Below, piece by piece: positions 9,216 through 17,941 of a stretch of 64,000 nt of DNA; positions within the stretch are counted from its first letter, which is position 1; each line of letters opens with the position of its first letter. The notes beneath the pieces were generated by a model. It had not been told where the DNA came from. It saw only the letters and a program-made list of their open reading frames with translations, and made no database searches. The DNA is from an uncultured Mesonia sp. (GTDB lineage: Bacteria > Bacteroidota > Bacteroidia > Flavobacteriales > Flavobacteriaceae): contig CANMOY010000003.1 of assembly GCA_947499595.1 (NCBI GenBank), positions 248,001-312,000 on the forward strand. Reading direction: 5' to 3'. The position numbers and the translations under genes were made by a program.

Positions 9216-10273
9216 TGCGTATCTATTACCCACAAGAACACTATGATCCGCAAGAACGTGGAGCTTTATTTCCGCTTTTAAAGGCATTTATCAAAGCCTC
9301 GAGTTTTACCGATACCCAGCGTATGGCTTTGTACCAGTTGCATTCGAAGGATTGTACTTTTGTGGAATTTATAGAAGAAGCCGAGTTGGTCATCTTACCC
9401 ATGAGTTGGAATTACTACCAAAAATACAAACGCATGCCTCAGGCGCTAAAACTGCTTCGGGCCGCCCAAAAATTGAATCTACCGGTTTGGAGTTGGAATG
9501 CAGGAGATTTTGGGGTAAAAGTACCGGTGTATCCGCATTTGACGGTATTTCGTATGAGCGGTTATGCCAGTCAACAAGGCTTAGGGCATCGAGGGATGCC
9601 TGTGTTCATTGCTGACCGTTTTGATGAGAATTTTGGTTCATCTCAGTCTGCATATTTAAACCATACTCCCTTGCCTCAAGTGGGATTTTGTGGTCTAGCC
9701 AATCCTACTCGAAAACAAGCTTTTAAAGAGCTAATAAAAATAGGCTTACGCAATAGCTTAAGTCGCCTAGGACTTAAAGCCGATGAACCCCAGGCGCTGC
9801 TTTCGGCTAGTCATTTACGTGCGGAATTGTTGGCAAATTTACAGCAGCATCCTGATGTAAACTGCGATTTTATTGTACGGGAGCAGTACAGGGCTGGAGC
9901 CAAAACCACCGCCGAAAAAGAAGAAAGCACCCGAGCTTTTTATCGGAATATGCGCGATAATGCCTACGTACTTTGCATACGCGGGGCAGGTAATTTCTCG
10001 GTGCGCTTTTATGAATGTTTGATGATGGGACGCATACCTATTTATGTGCATACCGATGGTCTCTTGCCTTTGAATGATAGCATAGATTGGAAAAAGCACC
10101 TGGTTTGGGTAGATTATGCCGAGCGTGCTCAGCTAGCCGAAAAATTAATCGCTTTCCACCAGGCTTTGCGCCCCGAAGAATTTGTAGCTTTGCAACATAG
10201 CAACCGACAGCTGTGGGAAAACCAATTGCGAATGGGGGGCTTTTTTAAACAAGAATACCAAAAGCAATTTTAA
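9212..10273 (+). CDS. Exostosin-like (GT47) glycosyltransferase
   Basis: 353 residues. The C-terminal third has the exostosin pattern YVLCIRGAGNFSVRFYECL followed by MMGRIPIYV, the nucleotide-sugar-binding region of GT47 proteins, with the conserved R-x-x-E. The N-terminal half has FRMSGYASQQG and an FCGLANPTRK segment analogous to 'F-x-G' strands of the family. ATGA overlap with the gene before and only 2 bp to the gene after. GT47 members usually transfer GlcA, Gal, Xyl or Ara in eukaryotes; the bacterial donor is not inferable here. Confidence 0.7.
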   Translation: MMRIYYPQEHYDPQERGALFPLLKAFIKASSFTDTQRMALYQLHSKDCTFVEFIEEAELVILPMSWNYYQKYKRMPQALKLLRAAQKLNLPVWSWNAGDFGVKVPVYPHLTVFRMSGYASQQGLGHRGMPVFIADRFDENFGSSQSAYLNHTPLPQVGFCGLANPTRKQAFKELIKIGLRNSLSRLGLKADEPQALLSASHLRAELLANLQQHPDVNCDFIVREQYRAGAKTTAEKEESTRAFYRNMRDNAYVLCIRGAGNFSVRFYECLMMGRIPIYVHTDGLLPLNDSIDWKKHLVWVDYAERAQLAEKLIAFHQALRPEEFVALQHSNRQLWENQLRMGGFFKQEYQKQF

Positions 10274-10275
10274 TT

Positions 10276-11886
10276 ATGTTTATACTTACTAAAAATAAGG
10301 ATGCTTTGGCTGTTTTAAAGGCGTATAAGCAAGAATTTAAGAATAGTACTTTTGATTTTGGTGATATTTTTACCTTCCGTTTAAATAATTACTTTCTTTT
10401 TTGGTTTTCCGCTAGACCTCAAGATCAATTATTTGTTTATCAAAATGGTTTCATAATCGGAAAGAAAGATTTTGAAACGGATTATTCAGAGATCCCTGTA
10501 GAAATTCAGGGAAAACTACCCGAGAACACCTCAAGCCTTTTACAGAGCACTAAGATTGAGGTGTTTAAAGATCAAGTCAATATCATTCCAAATGAAATCA
10601 CGCCAATTTATTATGACGAAGATAACGTTTCAGATTTTACTTTACTACTGGCTAAGCTATTAAAGAGGTTACCAGATGATAAATTAATTCAAATATTTTC
10701 GGGTATAGGTTATATGCCTGGAAATTTAACCATTTTCAAAAATATTTTAAAAATTCCGTATTTGAGAGGATTGAAATTAAATAGCGGGGAACTATTCGTC
10801 ACAGATAAATTTATTTACAAAAAAGGAGATGACGATAAAATGGTATCAAGGCTAATAGATATTGTACCCAAAACAAGCAAACAACAGTTGGCCATGTCTG
10901 GTGGTTTAGACAGTCGTTTTGTTTTAGGGGTTTTGTTGAAAGCAAAAATAAGACCCAAATTGGTTACCCTGTTGGATAAGGAGTCAACAATCGTTGAAGA
11001 AGTTAGCCATAGTTTAAATTTGTTGCTTGAGAAAAAGAATGGAGAAAAAGAAGGAGCTTATCATTATACCTTGATGACTGATGCACGTATTTATTACAAG
11101 GGTGGTAATTATAGTAAAATGTTTGAAAATGTAAAACACAACCATTTTTTACATACTGGTTTATCTATTTTACCTATGAATGAAAATTCATTTGCAACGG
11201 CTTGGAAAAAACCAGGAAGTATAAAGAACATCTATAACGATTTAATTCGTTATGCTCTTTTGCCACGTGTTCCTTCCGAGGGTTTTTCAGTTTTTGAGAA
11301 AAATCTTACCAAACAAGAAATGCAAAACTATTTAGAAGCTGAGTTGGTATTTGGAAAAGAGTATTTAGACTTTAAAACAAGAAAGCAATGGGCTTTATGG
11401 TTCTACCATTTAAATCGAGGGCTTACTTGGACTATTGCTCATCTGCAAGATGCTAGTTTTTATATTTATCCAATATTTTTATTAGGAGATAAAAAGGCTG
11501 CAGAGTATGGTATAGCATCATCGGCATATAGTAATTTTAATAAAGAGCGATTGCGAAAAATTAATCAAAAGCTCTTCCCTGACTTACCTATAGATTATTC
11601 TGATTATAGAACATTTGAGTCAAAACCTTTTTTGTTAAATCATTGGAGTAGGATTTATAATGAGTTTTTTAAAAAAATGGTTAATAGATTTGTACAGTTA
11701 AATTCTGATAAGAAAACAGATGCGAAAACAGACTATTTTAAGGGACTGAGCCTGGAACAATCTAAAAATTTCAGAAAGTATTATAAAAAAGATTTGCGAG
11801 TTTTACTTAAAGATAAAACGCATGCCCTACGGGTAAGACGTACTGCAGTAACGATTAATAATGCTTTATTATTTCTTGAAAAATAA
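10276..11886 (+). CDS. Asparagine-synthase-fold protein, divergent N-terminus
   Basis: 536 residues with the PP-loop SGGLDSR at about 208-214, the same Arg-ending variant as the protein at 2373. The ~200 N-terminal residues are about as long as a glutaminase domain but start Met-Phe, so the nucleophilic Cys2 is absent and no GxxRGPD segment is seen; glutamine hydrolysis is not expected. Codon use is A+T-rich compared with the genes on both sides, like the gene at 3854, suggesting transfer. It ends TAATG, overlapping the next gene by one base. Function unknown; probable ATP-dependent ligase acting on a sugar acid or amino acid. Confidence 0.6.
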   Translation: MFILTKNKDALAVLKAYKQEFKNSTFDFGDIFTFRLNNYFLFWFSARPQDQLFVYQNGFIIGKKDFETDYSEIPVEIQGKLPENTSSLLQSTKIEVFKDQVNIIPNEITPIYYDEDNVSDFTLLLAKLLKRLPDDKLIQIFSGIGYMPGNLTIFKNILKIPYLRGLKLNSGELFVTDKFIYKKGDDDKMVSRLIDIVPKTSKQQLAMSGGLDSRFVLGVLLKAKIRPKLVTLLDKESTIVEEVSHSLNLLLEKKNGEKEGAYHYTLMTDARIYYKGGNYSKMFENVKHNHFLHTGLSILPMNENSFATAWKKPGSIKNIYNDLIRYALLPRVPSEGFSVFEKNLTKQEMQNYLEAELVFGKEYLDFKTRKQWALWFYHLNRGLTWTIAHLQDASFYIYPIFLLGDKKAAEYGIASSAYSNFNKERLRKINQKLFPDLPIDYSDYRTFESKPFLLNHWSRIYNEFFKKMVNRFVQLNSDKKTDAKTDYFKGLSLEQSKNFRKYYKKDLRVLLKDKTHALRVRRTAVTINNALLFLEK

Positions 11887-13217
11887 TGTTTCAATTTTTA
11901 ACCTATTTACAACCTACCCAGTATTTTCGTTTGAGGCGCAAGCAAGGGGATTTTGTTTTTCCCCAAGTTGAGGCATTGGCTTCTAAAATACAGCAGCAGC
12001 TGCATGCCGATACTCACTTCGAGAGTACTATGGCCCAAGCCTATGATTTATCATGGCAGGCGATACAAGCCGGGTATATTGGGGATGCACCTACTTATAC
12101 AGATTTTGAAACTTTGCCCCTAGCGGATGAATACCGTTTTATGCATAAGTATTTTCATCCGATATGGTCGGTATATATCTTATTGATTCGCTTGCTGGGT
12201 TTACGGAATCCTTTTAAGGAAATCGCCGCCTACCAAAAAGGCCGAAAAGCTTCGCGTAGTTACCTGCACAATCAGGCTCTCACTTACGAAGATTATGCTA
12301 CTTATGAGTCGGCTTTAGTTAAACAACAGCCATTGGTGAGTATAATCATTCCTACTTTAAACCGTTATTCCTATTTAAAGGAGGTGCTGCGAGATTTAGA
12401 GCAACAGGATTATACGCATTTTGAAGTGTTGGTAGTGGACCAATCCACTCCTTTTCAAGAGGAGTTTTACCGAGGCTGGGATTTGAACATACAGGTTTTG
12501 CACCAACATGAGAAAGCGCTTTGGTTGGCCCGAAATACCGCCATAAAACGAGCCAGAGGTTCTTTTATATTGATGTACGATGACGACAGCAGAGTAGCTT
12601 CAAATTGGATCAGCGAACATATGAAAGCTTTAGATTATTTTCAAGCGGAGGTATCTTCGGGAGTATCCATTTCTCAAGTAGGAGCCGAAGTACCGGCTCA
12701 TTATGCCTATTTTTCCGTTTCCAGTCAGTTAGACACCGGAAATGTTATGCTGAGAAAAGAAGTCTTTACACGAATAGGGTTATTCGATCGGCAATTTGAA
12801 AAACAGCGGATGGGCGATGGTGAATTTGGAATGCGCGTTTATTTGGCGGGCTATTTAAATGTATCTAACCCTTATGCCAAGCGTTTGCATTTAAAAGTAG
12901 GTTCAGGAGGTTTAAGAGAGATGGGCAGTTGGGATGGTTTTCGTCCCAAAAGCTGGTTGGCACCGCGACCGGTCCCCAGTGTTTTGTACTTTTTCAGGAA
13001 ATACCATGGTGATGCCGCAGCCCGTTGGGCACTGTTAAAATCCATTCCCCCTTCGGTGATGCCCTATCGCTTTAAGCGGAACAAAGCTATGCTGGTCATA
13101 GGAGCTTTAGTCTCCGTACTGCTTTTCCCACTAGTCATGTTGCAAGTCGGTTATTCTTGGCAGCTCTCCAGCAAGAAACTCCGCCAAGGCGCCCGTATTG
13201 CCCATTTAGACGATTAG
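11886..13217 (+). CDS. Glycosyltransferase family 2
   Basis: Inverting GT-A transferase, 443 residues. After a ~140-residue N-terminal extension the catalytic domain begins with VSIIIPTLNRYSYLKEVL, has the VVDQS strand and a YDDDSR motif (the metal-binding DxD), and DTGNVMLRKEVF near the acceptor site. A hydrophobic stretch near residues 405-425 (VIGALVSVLLFPLVML) could anchor the C-terminus to the inner membrane. Last gene before the first repeat block; its stop is followed directly by repeat sequence. Confidence 0.85.
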   Translation: MFQFLTYLQPTQYFRLRRKQGDFVFPQVEALASKIQQQLHADTHFESTMAQAYDLSWQAIQAGYIGDAPTYTDFETLPLADEYRFMHKYFHPIWSVYILLIRLLGLRNPFKEIAAYQKGRKASRSYLHNQALTYEDYATYESALVKQQPLVSIIIPTLNRYSYLKEVLRDLEQQDYTHFEVLVVDQSTPFQEEFYRGWDLNIQVLHQHEKALWLARNTAIKRARGSFILMYDDDSRVASNWISEHMKALDYFQAEVSSGVSISQVGAEVPAHYAYFSVSSQLDTGNVMLRKEVFTRIGLFDRQFEKQRMGDGEFGMRVYLAGYLNVSNPYAKRLHLKVGSGGLREMGSWDGFRPKSWLAPRPVPSVLYFFRKYHGDAAARWALLKSIPPSVMPYRFKRNKAMLVIGALVSVLLFPLVMLQVGYSWQLSSKKLRQGARIAHLDD

Positions 13218-13300
13218 TTTATACTGCAACGCACTTAGTGCGAGCTTTTGGGAGTCCCGAGTATTCGCTGTTTCGCTACGCAGTAGTCCCTAAGCTTCGC
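13218..13300 (+). repeat. Leader module preceding repeat A (copy 1)
   Basis: After the GT2 stop the sequence shows 'gagcttttgggagtcccgag' followed by a GC-rich tract. A related leader (GCGACCTTATGGGAGTCCCGA then TTCGG) precedes repeat A at 13780-13803 and 20398-20426, and a fragment sits at 20860-20889. In several copies TCCCGA and TCGGGA can pair as a small hairpin (for example 13790-13805). It appears to be part of the mobile or recombining unit. Confidence 0.55.
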
Positions 13301-13473
13301 TGTCACTTCGAGTGGGCCAGCCTAGCCAGCAGGCATTTTTGATGCCGTAGTTGGACTTGCTGGGTTGTATCGAGAAGTGGTTCAATTGAACTAAAAAAGT
13401 ATTCGCTACTTTTCGACTTTACCTCGATACAAGAGTTTTTGCCTATCGTCAAAAACTCCCACTCGGCATGACA
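13301..13473 (+). repeat. Repeat A, full copy 1 (cloverleaf-like palindromic element)
   Basis: Outer stem: TGTCACTTCGAGTGGG (13301-13316) against CCCACTCGGCATGACA (13458-13473), 13 of 16 positions pairing. Inside are three hairpins: left arm CCAGC-GGCAT / ATGCC-GTTGG-GCTGG (13318-13363), middle arm TTGTATCGAG (about 13365-13374) / CTCGATACAA (13423-13432), and right arm GAGTTTTTG (13433-13441) / CAAAAACTC (13450-13458), perfect over 9 bp. No open reading frame of credible coding character. Confidence 0.8.
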
Positions 13474-13520
13474 AGGTAGGTTATTTCACTAAAAAGAATA
13501 AATAGAAATACGATTTTAAA

Positions 13521-13704
13521 CCGGCCTATCGAAAATAGCGCGTAAAATTGGCAGTGCAGTAAGCGTTAAAAATTTTAGGCTGTTTGAGCCCGATTGGAAA
13601 TCGGGTGAGTTCCTAAAATTTAGCGCTAGTTTCGTCAGCCTAGACTTTCGTAGTCCCGATATTTCGGGGTTTGCTACTTTTTTCGGCGATGGAAAAAAGT
13701 AGAG
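13521..13704 (+). repeat. Repeat B, copy 1
   Basis: About 180 bp starting CGGCCTATCGAAAATAG and ending in a perfect hairpin CTACTTTTTTC / GAAAAAAGTAG (13674-13702, 7-nt loop). Also contains CCCGATT / AATCGGG and TCCCGA / TCGGG hairpins. Almost identical to 21209-21411. It follows repeat A after a ~45-bp spacer, as it does at 20.6 and 21.2 kb. Confidence 0.8.
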
Positions 13705-13803
13705 GATTAAATTAAGTAGACGTATTTTATATGATAGTTACTTTCTGAAAAGGTAGGTTCTAAACCGAATTAGTGCGACCTTATGGGAGTCCCGACGCTT
13801 CGG

Positions 13804-13977
13804 GATCACTTCGAGTGGGCCAGCCTAGCCAACAGGCATTTTTAATGCCGTAGTTGGACTTGCTGGGTTGTATCGAGAAGTGGTTTAATGGAAACTATAA
13901 AAGTATTCGTTACTTTTCGACCGTGTCTCGATACACGTTCTTATGGTTCTCACCATAAAAACGCACTCGACATGACA
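13804..13977 (+). repeat. Repeat A, full copy 2
   Basis: Same order of elements as copy 1: outer arms ATCACTTCGAGTGGG and CGCACTCGACATGACA, left arm with CCAAC-A-GGCAT / ATGCC-GTA-GTTGG, middle arm TGTATCGAGA / TCTCGATACA. The right arm has a different sequence, TTATGGT (13941-13947) / ACCATAA (13952-13958) with loop TCTC, but still pairs perfectly. The fold is kept while the sequence has changed. Confidence 0.8.
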
Positions 13978-13996
13978 AGGTAGGTTTTAAACGCTC

Positions 13997-14171
13997 TGTC
14001 ACTTCGAGTGGGCCAGCTTAGCCAACAGGCATTTTTAATGCCGTAGTTGGACTTGCTGGGTTGTATCGAGAAGTGGTTCAATTAAAACTAAAAAAGTATT
14101 CGCTACTTTTCGACTGCACTTCGATACACGGGTGTTTGCCTATCGTCAAAAATTCGAAACTCGGTAGGACA
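13997..14171 (+). repeat. Repeat A, full copy 3
   Basis: Begins TGTCACTTCGAGTGGG and ends near ACTCGGTAGGACA. Left arm identical to copy 2 over the CCAAC/GTTGG and GGCAT/ATGCC pairs; middle arm TGTATCGA / TCGATACA with GAAGTG / CACTT extension. The right arm is eroded (TTTGCCTATCGTCAAAAA). Only ~20 bp separate it from copy 2, giving a near-tandem pair. Confidence 0.78.
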
Positions 14172-14281
14172 AGGTAGATTATTTCCTTAAAAAGAATAAA
14201 TAGGAATATTTTTTAACCCCGTTTCATCCCACTCCGATGGAAATTTAAAAAATCTAGAAAAAGCCTAGGGAATTCAAAAGT

Positions 14282-14311
14282 TTTGTGTTTTTTTGAATTG
14301 GCGTAGCTTTG
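14282..14311 (+). promoter_or_regulatory. Bacteroidota-type promoter for the 14332 gene
   Basis: TTTG at 14282-14285, 18-nt spacer, TAGCTTTG at 14304-14311, matching the TTTG / TAnnTTTG consensus of the Bacteroidota primary sigma factor. It lies 20 bp before the ATG at 14332, so the second half of the polysaccharide cluster has its own promoter after the repeat block. Confidence 0.7.
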
Positions 14312-14331
14312 TACGCTAAAACCCAAAACAA

Positions 14332-15438
14332 ATGCCCCAAGCGATTAAGCGCATACTGCTGTTGACTTCTGAATTTCCTCCGCAACCCGGAGGCATTGGC
14401 AACCATGCATGGCATTTGGCGAGGTCTTTTGCGGCGGCAGGCAAGCAAGTGGTAGTTATCAGCGATCAGCGTTCGGCTGAGGGAGAGGAAGAGCGCTTGT
14501 TTGATGCAGAACAGGACTTTAAAATCATTCGTATAAAACGCCGAAAGCCGATGGCTTTGGCTTATCTGAATAGGTTCCGCAAAGCCAAGCAAGCCATAAA
14601 CCATGCCGATGCGCTGCTGCTTTCGGGAAAGTTTTCGCTTTGGTTGGGCGCGGGATTGAGTTTTAACTTTAAAGGAAAAAAGATAGGCGTATTGCATGGT
14701 AGCGAATTGCAATTGCCAAAGGCTTGGCAACGGCAGCTTACTCGCTATAGTCTCAAACGCTTAGATGAGCGGATTGCTGTATCGCATTACACCCGTAGTT
14801 TGGTTAAAGGTATCGGCAATAGACATGTTCATGTGATTCCTAATGGTTTTGCATTACCTGAAATCAAGTCCAAATCTTCTCGGCTAACCCCCGCAATGCC
14901 TTTACGACTGATAACGGTGGGCAATCTAACTCAGCGTAAAGGTCAACACAATATTATCAAAGCCTTGCCTTTGCTTGAAAAGCATTTTGCCGGAGTAAGT
15001 TACCATATGCTGGGGCTACCGACCGAAAAAAAAGCCTTGCAAGCCTTGGGCGAGCGTTTGGGCGTAGCCGATTGTTTGCATTTTCATGGAAGAGTAAGCG
15101 AAACCGATAAAATCAAACAATTGCAAGCCGCGCATATCTTTATGATGCTGAGTGAAAACACAGCGGATGGGGATGTAGAAGGATTTGGCATTGCGATTCT
15201 TGAAGCCAATACCTTGGGACTACCCGGTATTGGATCTCGAGGTTGCGGTATAGAAGATGCGATTGCGCATGGGCAATCTGGCTTATTGGTCGATGCCCAG
15301 AATCCGGAGGAGGTGTTGGAACAAGTACAAAAAATTATGGCGGCTTATCCGCAGTTTTCACAGGGTGCACAAGCTTGGGCCCAAAACTTTAGCTGGGAAA
15401 GGATCATACCCCAGTACCTTAAAATATTGGAAGCATGA
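14332..15438 (+). CDS. Glycosyltransferase family 4
   Basis: 368-residue GT-B enzyme. The start MPQAIKRILLLTSEFPPQPGG includes the glycine-rich PPQxGGIGNH loop typical of GT4 proteins that use GDP- or UDP-sugars. Donor domain: ITVGNLTQRKGQHNIIKAL and EGFGIAILEANTLGLPGIGS with the E-x7-E pair. A clear promoter precedes it. The stop overlaps the next ATG (ATGA). PimB/Pel-like similarity in layout, but donor not assigned. Confidence 0.87.
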   Translation: MPQAIKRILLLTSEFPPQPGGIGNHAWHLARSFAAAGKQVVVISDQRSAEGEEERLFDAEQDFKIIRIKRRKPMALAYLNRFRKAKQAINHADALLLSGKFSLWLGAGLSFNFKGKKIGVLHGSELQLPKAWQRQLTRYSLKRLDERIAVSHYTRSLVKGIGNRHVHVIPNGFALPEIKSKSSRLTPAMPLRLITVGNLTQRKGQHNIIKALPLLEKHFAGVSYHMLGLPTEKKALQALGERLGVADCLHFHGRVSETDKIKQLQAAHIFMMLSENTADGDVEGFGIAILEANTLGLPGIGSRGCGIEDAIAHGQSGLLVDAQNPEEVLEQVQKIMAAYPQFSQGAQAWAQNFSWERIIPQYLKILEA

Positions 15439-16556
15439 AACTAGCGATTATTTCCCATACCGAACATTATAAAACCACAAGTGGCCAGATTGTGGGTTGG
15501 GGGCCAACGATTACCGAAATCAATCACCTGATTCAAGATTTTGAGGCGATTTATCATTTGGCTTACTTGCATGCAGAAGACCCGCCGCCTAGTGCGCTGC
15601 CTTATAGTTCTGAACACATTCATTTTATACCGCTAAGCCCTAAAGGGGGAAAAAGCTGGAGCGATAAACTGGGTATTTTAATGGGTATTCCCGAAACCCT
15701 AGGTAAAGTGCGTCGTTTGGTGGGTGATGTGGATGCGATTCAATTTCGAGCGCCTACGGGCATGGGGGTGTACTTGATTCCGTATCTAAGTGGTTTAAAA
15801 TCGCCAAAAGTTTGGTTCAAATATGCCGGGAACTGGAACCAAAACCAACCACCGCTGGGCTATGCCTTGCAGCGGTATTGGTTAAAAAAGCAAAACCGAC
15901 CGGTAACCATTAACGGAGCCTGGCCCGAGCAGCCGGCGCATTGTTTTACTTTTGAAAATCCTTGCTTGACCCAAGCCGAACGAAAAGAAGGAGCAGCCAT
16001 AATCGCTCAAAAAAGTTATGCAGCTCCTTTTAGGTTTTGTTTTGTAGGTCGGCTCGAAGATGAGAAAGGCGTACAACGTATTTTGGATGCTTTTGCTGAC
16101 TTACCCGCCAGCGCTGTGGTTCAAATTGATTTTATCGGTAACGGAGTCAAGCGTGAGCAGTATGAAGAGCAAGCTCAAGCACAGCAGCTACCCGCTCGTT
16201 TTCACGGATTTTTACAGCGAGAAGCCGTATTTGAGTGCTATAGAAAAGCACATTTTTTATTATTGCCCAGTACAGCTTCAGAAGGCTTTCCTAAGGTGAT
16301 TGCCGAGGCTATGAATTATGGTTGTATACCCATTGTAAGCGGGGTTTCTAGTATTGGTCAATATATTGATGAAGTAAACGGTTTTTTGGTGCAGCCCACT
16401 ACTGCAGAGCGCTTGAATCAGGTGCTTCAAGAAATTATAAATCAAGAAACGAGCAACACTTTAAGGGCTAAGGCTGAAAAGGCCTATCTTAGTAGTGAAA
16501 ATTTTACCTTTGAGCATTATAGAAAACGTATTCAAAAAGAAATCTTGCGGTATTGA
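15435..16556 (+). CDS. Glycosyltransferase family 4
   Basis: 373 residues; donor-binding domain opens with FRFCFVGRLEDEKGVQRILDAF and carries EGFPKVIAEAMNYGCIPIVS, the E-x7-E signature. The N-terminal domain is shorter and more divergent, with FKYAGNWNQNQPP. ATGA overlap with the gene before; its TGA overlaps the TTG start of the polymerase-like gene after. Expected to act at the cytoplasmic membrane on the lipid-linked repeat unit. Confidence 0.85.
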   Translation: MKLAIISHTEHYKTTSGQIVGWGPTITEINHLIQDFEAIYHLAYLHAEDPPPSALPYSSEHIHFIPLSPKGGKSWSDKLGILMGIPETLGKVRRLVGDVDAIQFRAPTGMGVYLIPYLSGLKSPKVWFKYAGNWNQNQPPLGYALQRYWLKKQNRPVTINGAWPEQPAHCFTFENPCLTQAERKEGAAIIAQKSYAAPFRFCFVGRLEDEKGVQRILDAFADLPASAVVQIDFIGNGVKREQYEEQAQAQQLPARFHGFLQREAVFECYRKAHFLLLPSTASEGFPKVIAEAMNYGCIPIVSGVSSIGQYIDEVNGFLVQPTTAERLNQVLQEIINQETSNTLRAKAEKAYLSSENFTFEHYRKRIQKEILRY

Positions 16557-17941
16557 AACTTAGAAAGAGCATAAAACGCGGAATAAATCCTTTAAACGCC
16601 TTGTTTTTTCATATAGGATTGGGGGTTTTTGCCTATTTCTTTCGAGGTTTGATGCCTGTGTATGTTATTGGTCTTATTTTTTATTTCATTTATCGTTTTT
16701 TAACTAAGAAAGATAAGGAGTTAGAAGTACTACTAGCCTGTGCTTATATGGCGGGCGGTGAAGTTTTTTTTAGAATGACCAAAGCCATGTTTTTTTATGA
16801 AACCGGGAAGTATGCAGTGATTCTGTTTTTGTTGTTCGGGATGTTTTATACCGGCTTTAAGCGGCGAGCCACTCCTTATTTGTTTTATATTATTTTGCTA
16901 TTGCCGGGCATGATAGGAACCTATTCTTATTTTGCGAATGATTTATTTCTTTTTCGAAAAACGGTGCTATTCAATTTAAGCGGACCTTTATGTTTGATGG
17001 CCTCGGCACTTTACTGCTATGGTCGGCAGATAAAGTTATCGGCTATGTTTCGTATCTTAAATGCTTTGGTATACCCATTGATTGCCATGACGGTGTATCT
17101 TTATTTATACAATCCAAGTATTCAAGAGGTGGTAACCAGTACAGCCTCAAATGCGGCGACTTCAGGAGGTTTCGGTCCTAATCAGGTAGCTACGGCTTTA
17201 GGTCTTGGCGTTTTTATACTTTTTACCCGCTTTCTATTACCTTATAAAAATAAATGGGAGCATTATATTATGCAGTTTTTTTTAATTGCTATGGCGCATC
17301 GTGCTCTGCTGACGTTTTCGCGAGGTGGGGTGTATGTAGCGATTTTGATGGCTTTGGCATTTGTAGGTATAGTGTTTTGGCGTGGGGGCTTGCATTTAAA
17401 AGGTAAGATTTTAAGGAATACGCTGTTAAGCCTTTTGACTACCTTGCTTATTTGGTCGGTGGCCGTAGTACAAACGGGTGGTTTATTAGGAAATCGCTAT
17501 GCCAACGAAGATGCCTTAGGAAGAGAGAAAGAGGATATAACTACTGGGCGGGTAGATTTGCTTTATACTGAATTGGAGGCTTTTACTGAAAACCCAGTCT
17601 TGGGGGTAGGTTTTGGCGTTTCAAAACTCTATTTTTTGGAGAATTTAGGGGTTGCTCTGCCTACACATAATGAAATTAGTCGCTTACTTTCAGAACATGG
17701 TCTTTTTGGTATTATCGCCTTATGCATTATTTTAGGAGCACCCTTAATCCGTAAATTACAAGGTCAACGGAATCTATATTTTTATCCGTTTCTTATTTTT
17801 GCCTTTTTAACCATGGCGCATAGTTCGATGCGAATTGCGCTTCCGGGTTTTATATATGGGCTGGCTTTACTACATTTGACCTATGGAAAAAAGAAAACCG
17901 GCTCTCCTGTACCTTGGCAATCGCTTGCAAAAACATGGTAA
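16553..17941 (+). CDS. O-antigen polymerase/ligase-type membrane protein (Wzy/WaaL superfamily)
   Basis: 462 residues with about ten to twelve hydrophobic segments, for example GLGVFAYFFRGLMPVYVIG near the N-terminus and LTTLLIWSVAVVQTGGLLG in the second half. The family's cytoplasmic/periplasmic loop motif TFSRGG is present and the large loop after it has a GR-x-x-L region (TTGRVDLLYTE) and THNEISRLLSEHG, the usual Wzy_C pattern with a conserved His. It should polymerise or ligate repeat units in the periplasmic leaflet. The start is a TTG overlapping the upstream stop (TTGA), which fits coupled translation. Confidence 0.8.
   Translation: MKLRKSIKRGINPLNALFFHIGLGVFAYFFRGLMPVYVIGLIFYFIYRFLTKKDKELEVLLACAYMAGGEVFFRMTKAMFFYETGKYAVILFLLFGMFYTGFKRRATPYLFYIILLLPGMIGTYSYFANDLFLFRKTVLFNLSGPLCLMASALYCYGRQIKLSAMFRILNALVYPLIAMTVYLYLYNPSIQEVVTSTASNAATSGGFGPNQVATALGLGVFILFTRFLLPYKNKWEHYIMQFFLIAMAHRALLTFSRGGVYVAILMALAFVGIVFWRGGLHLKGKILRNTLLSLLTTLLIWSVAVVQTGGLLGNRYANEDALGREKEDITTGRVDLLYTELEAFTENPVLGVGFGVSKLYFLENLGVALPTHNEISRLLSEHGLFGIIALCIILGAPLIRKLQGQRNLYFYPFLIFAFLTMAHSSMRIALPGFIYGLALLHLTYGKKKTGSPVPWQSLAKTW

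Noticed and set aside
13218..14280. CRISPR-like array suggested by three similar units in 1 kb
   Set aside because: Units are ~175 bp, internally palindromic, unevenly spaced, and separated by related rather than unique spacers; no cas genes.
14254..14730. 158-aa minus-strand frame
   Set aside because: It is the antisense shadow of the GT4 gene at 14332, whose motifs and promoter are clear.
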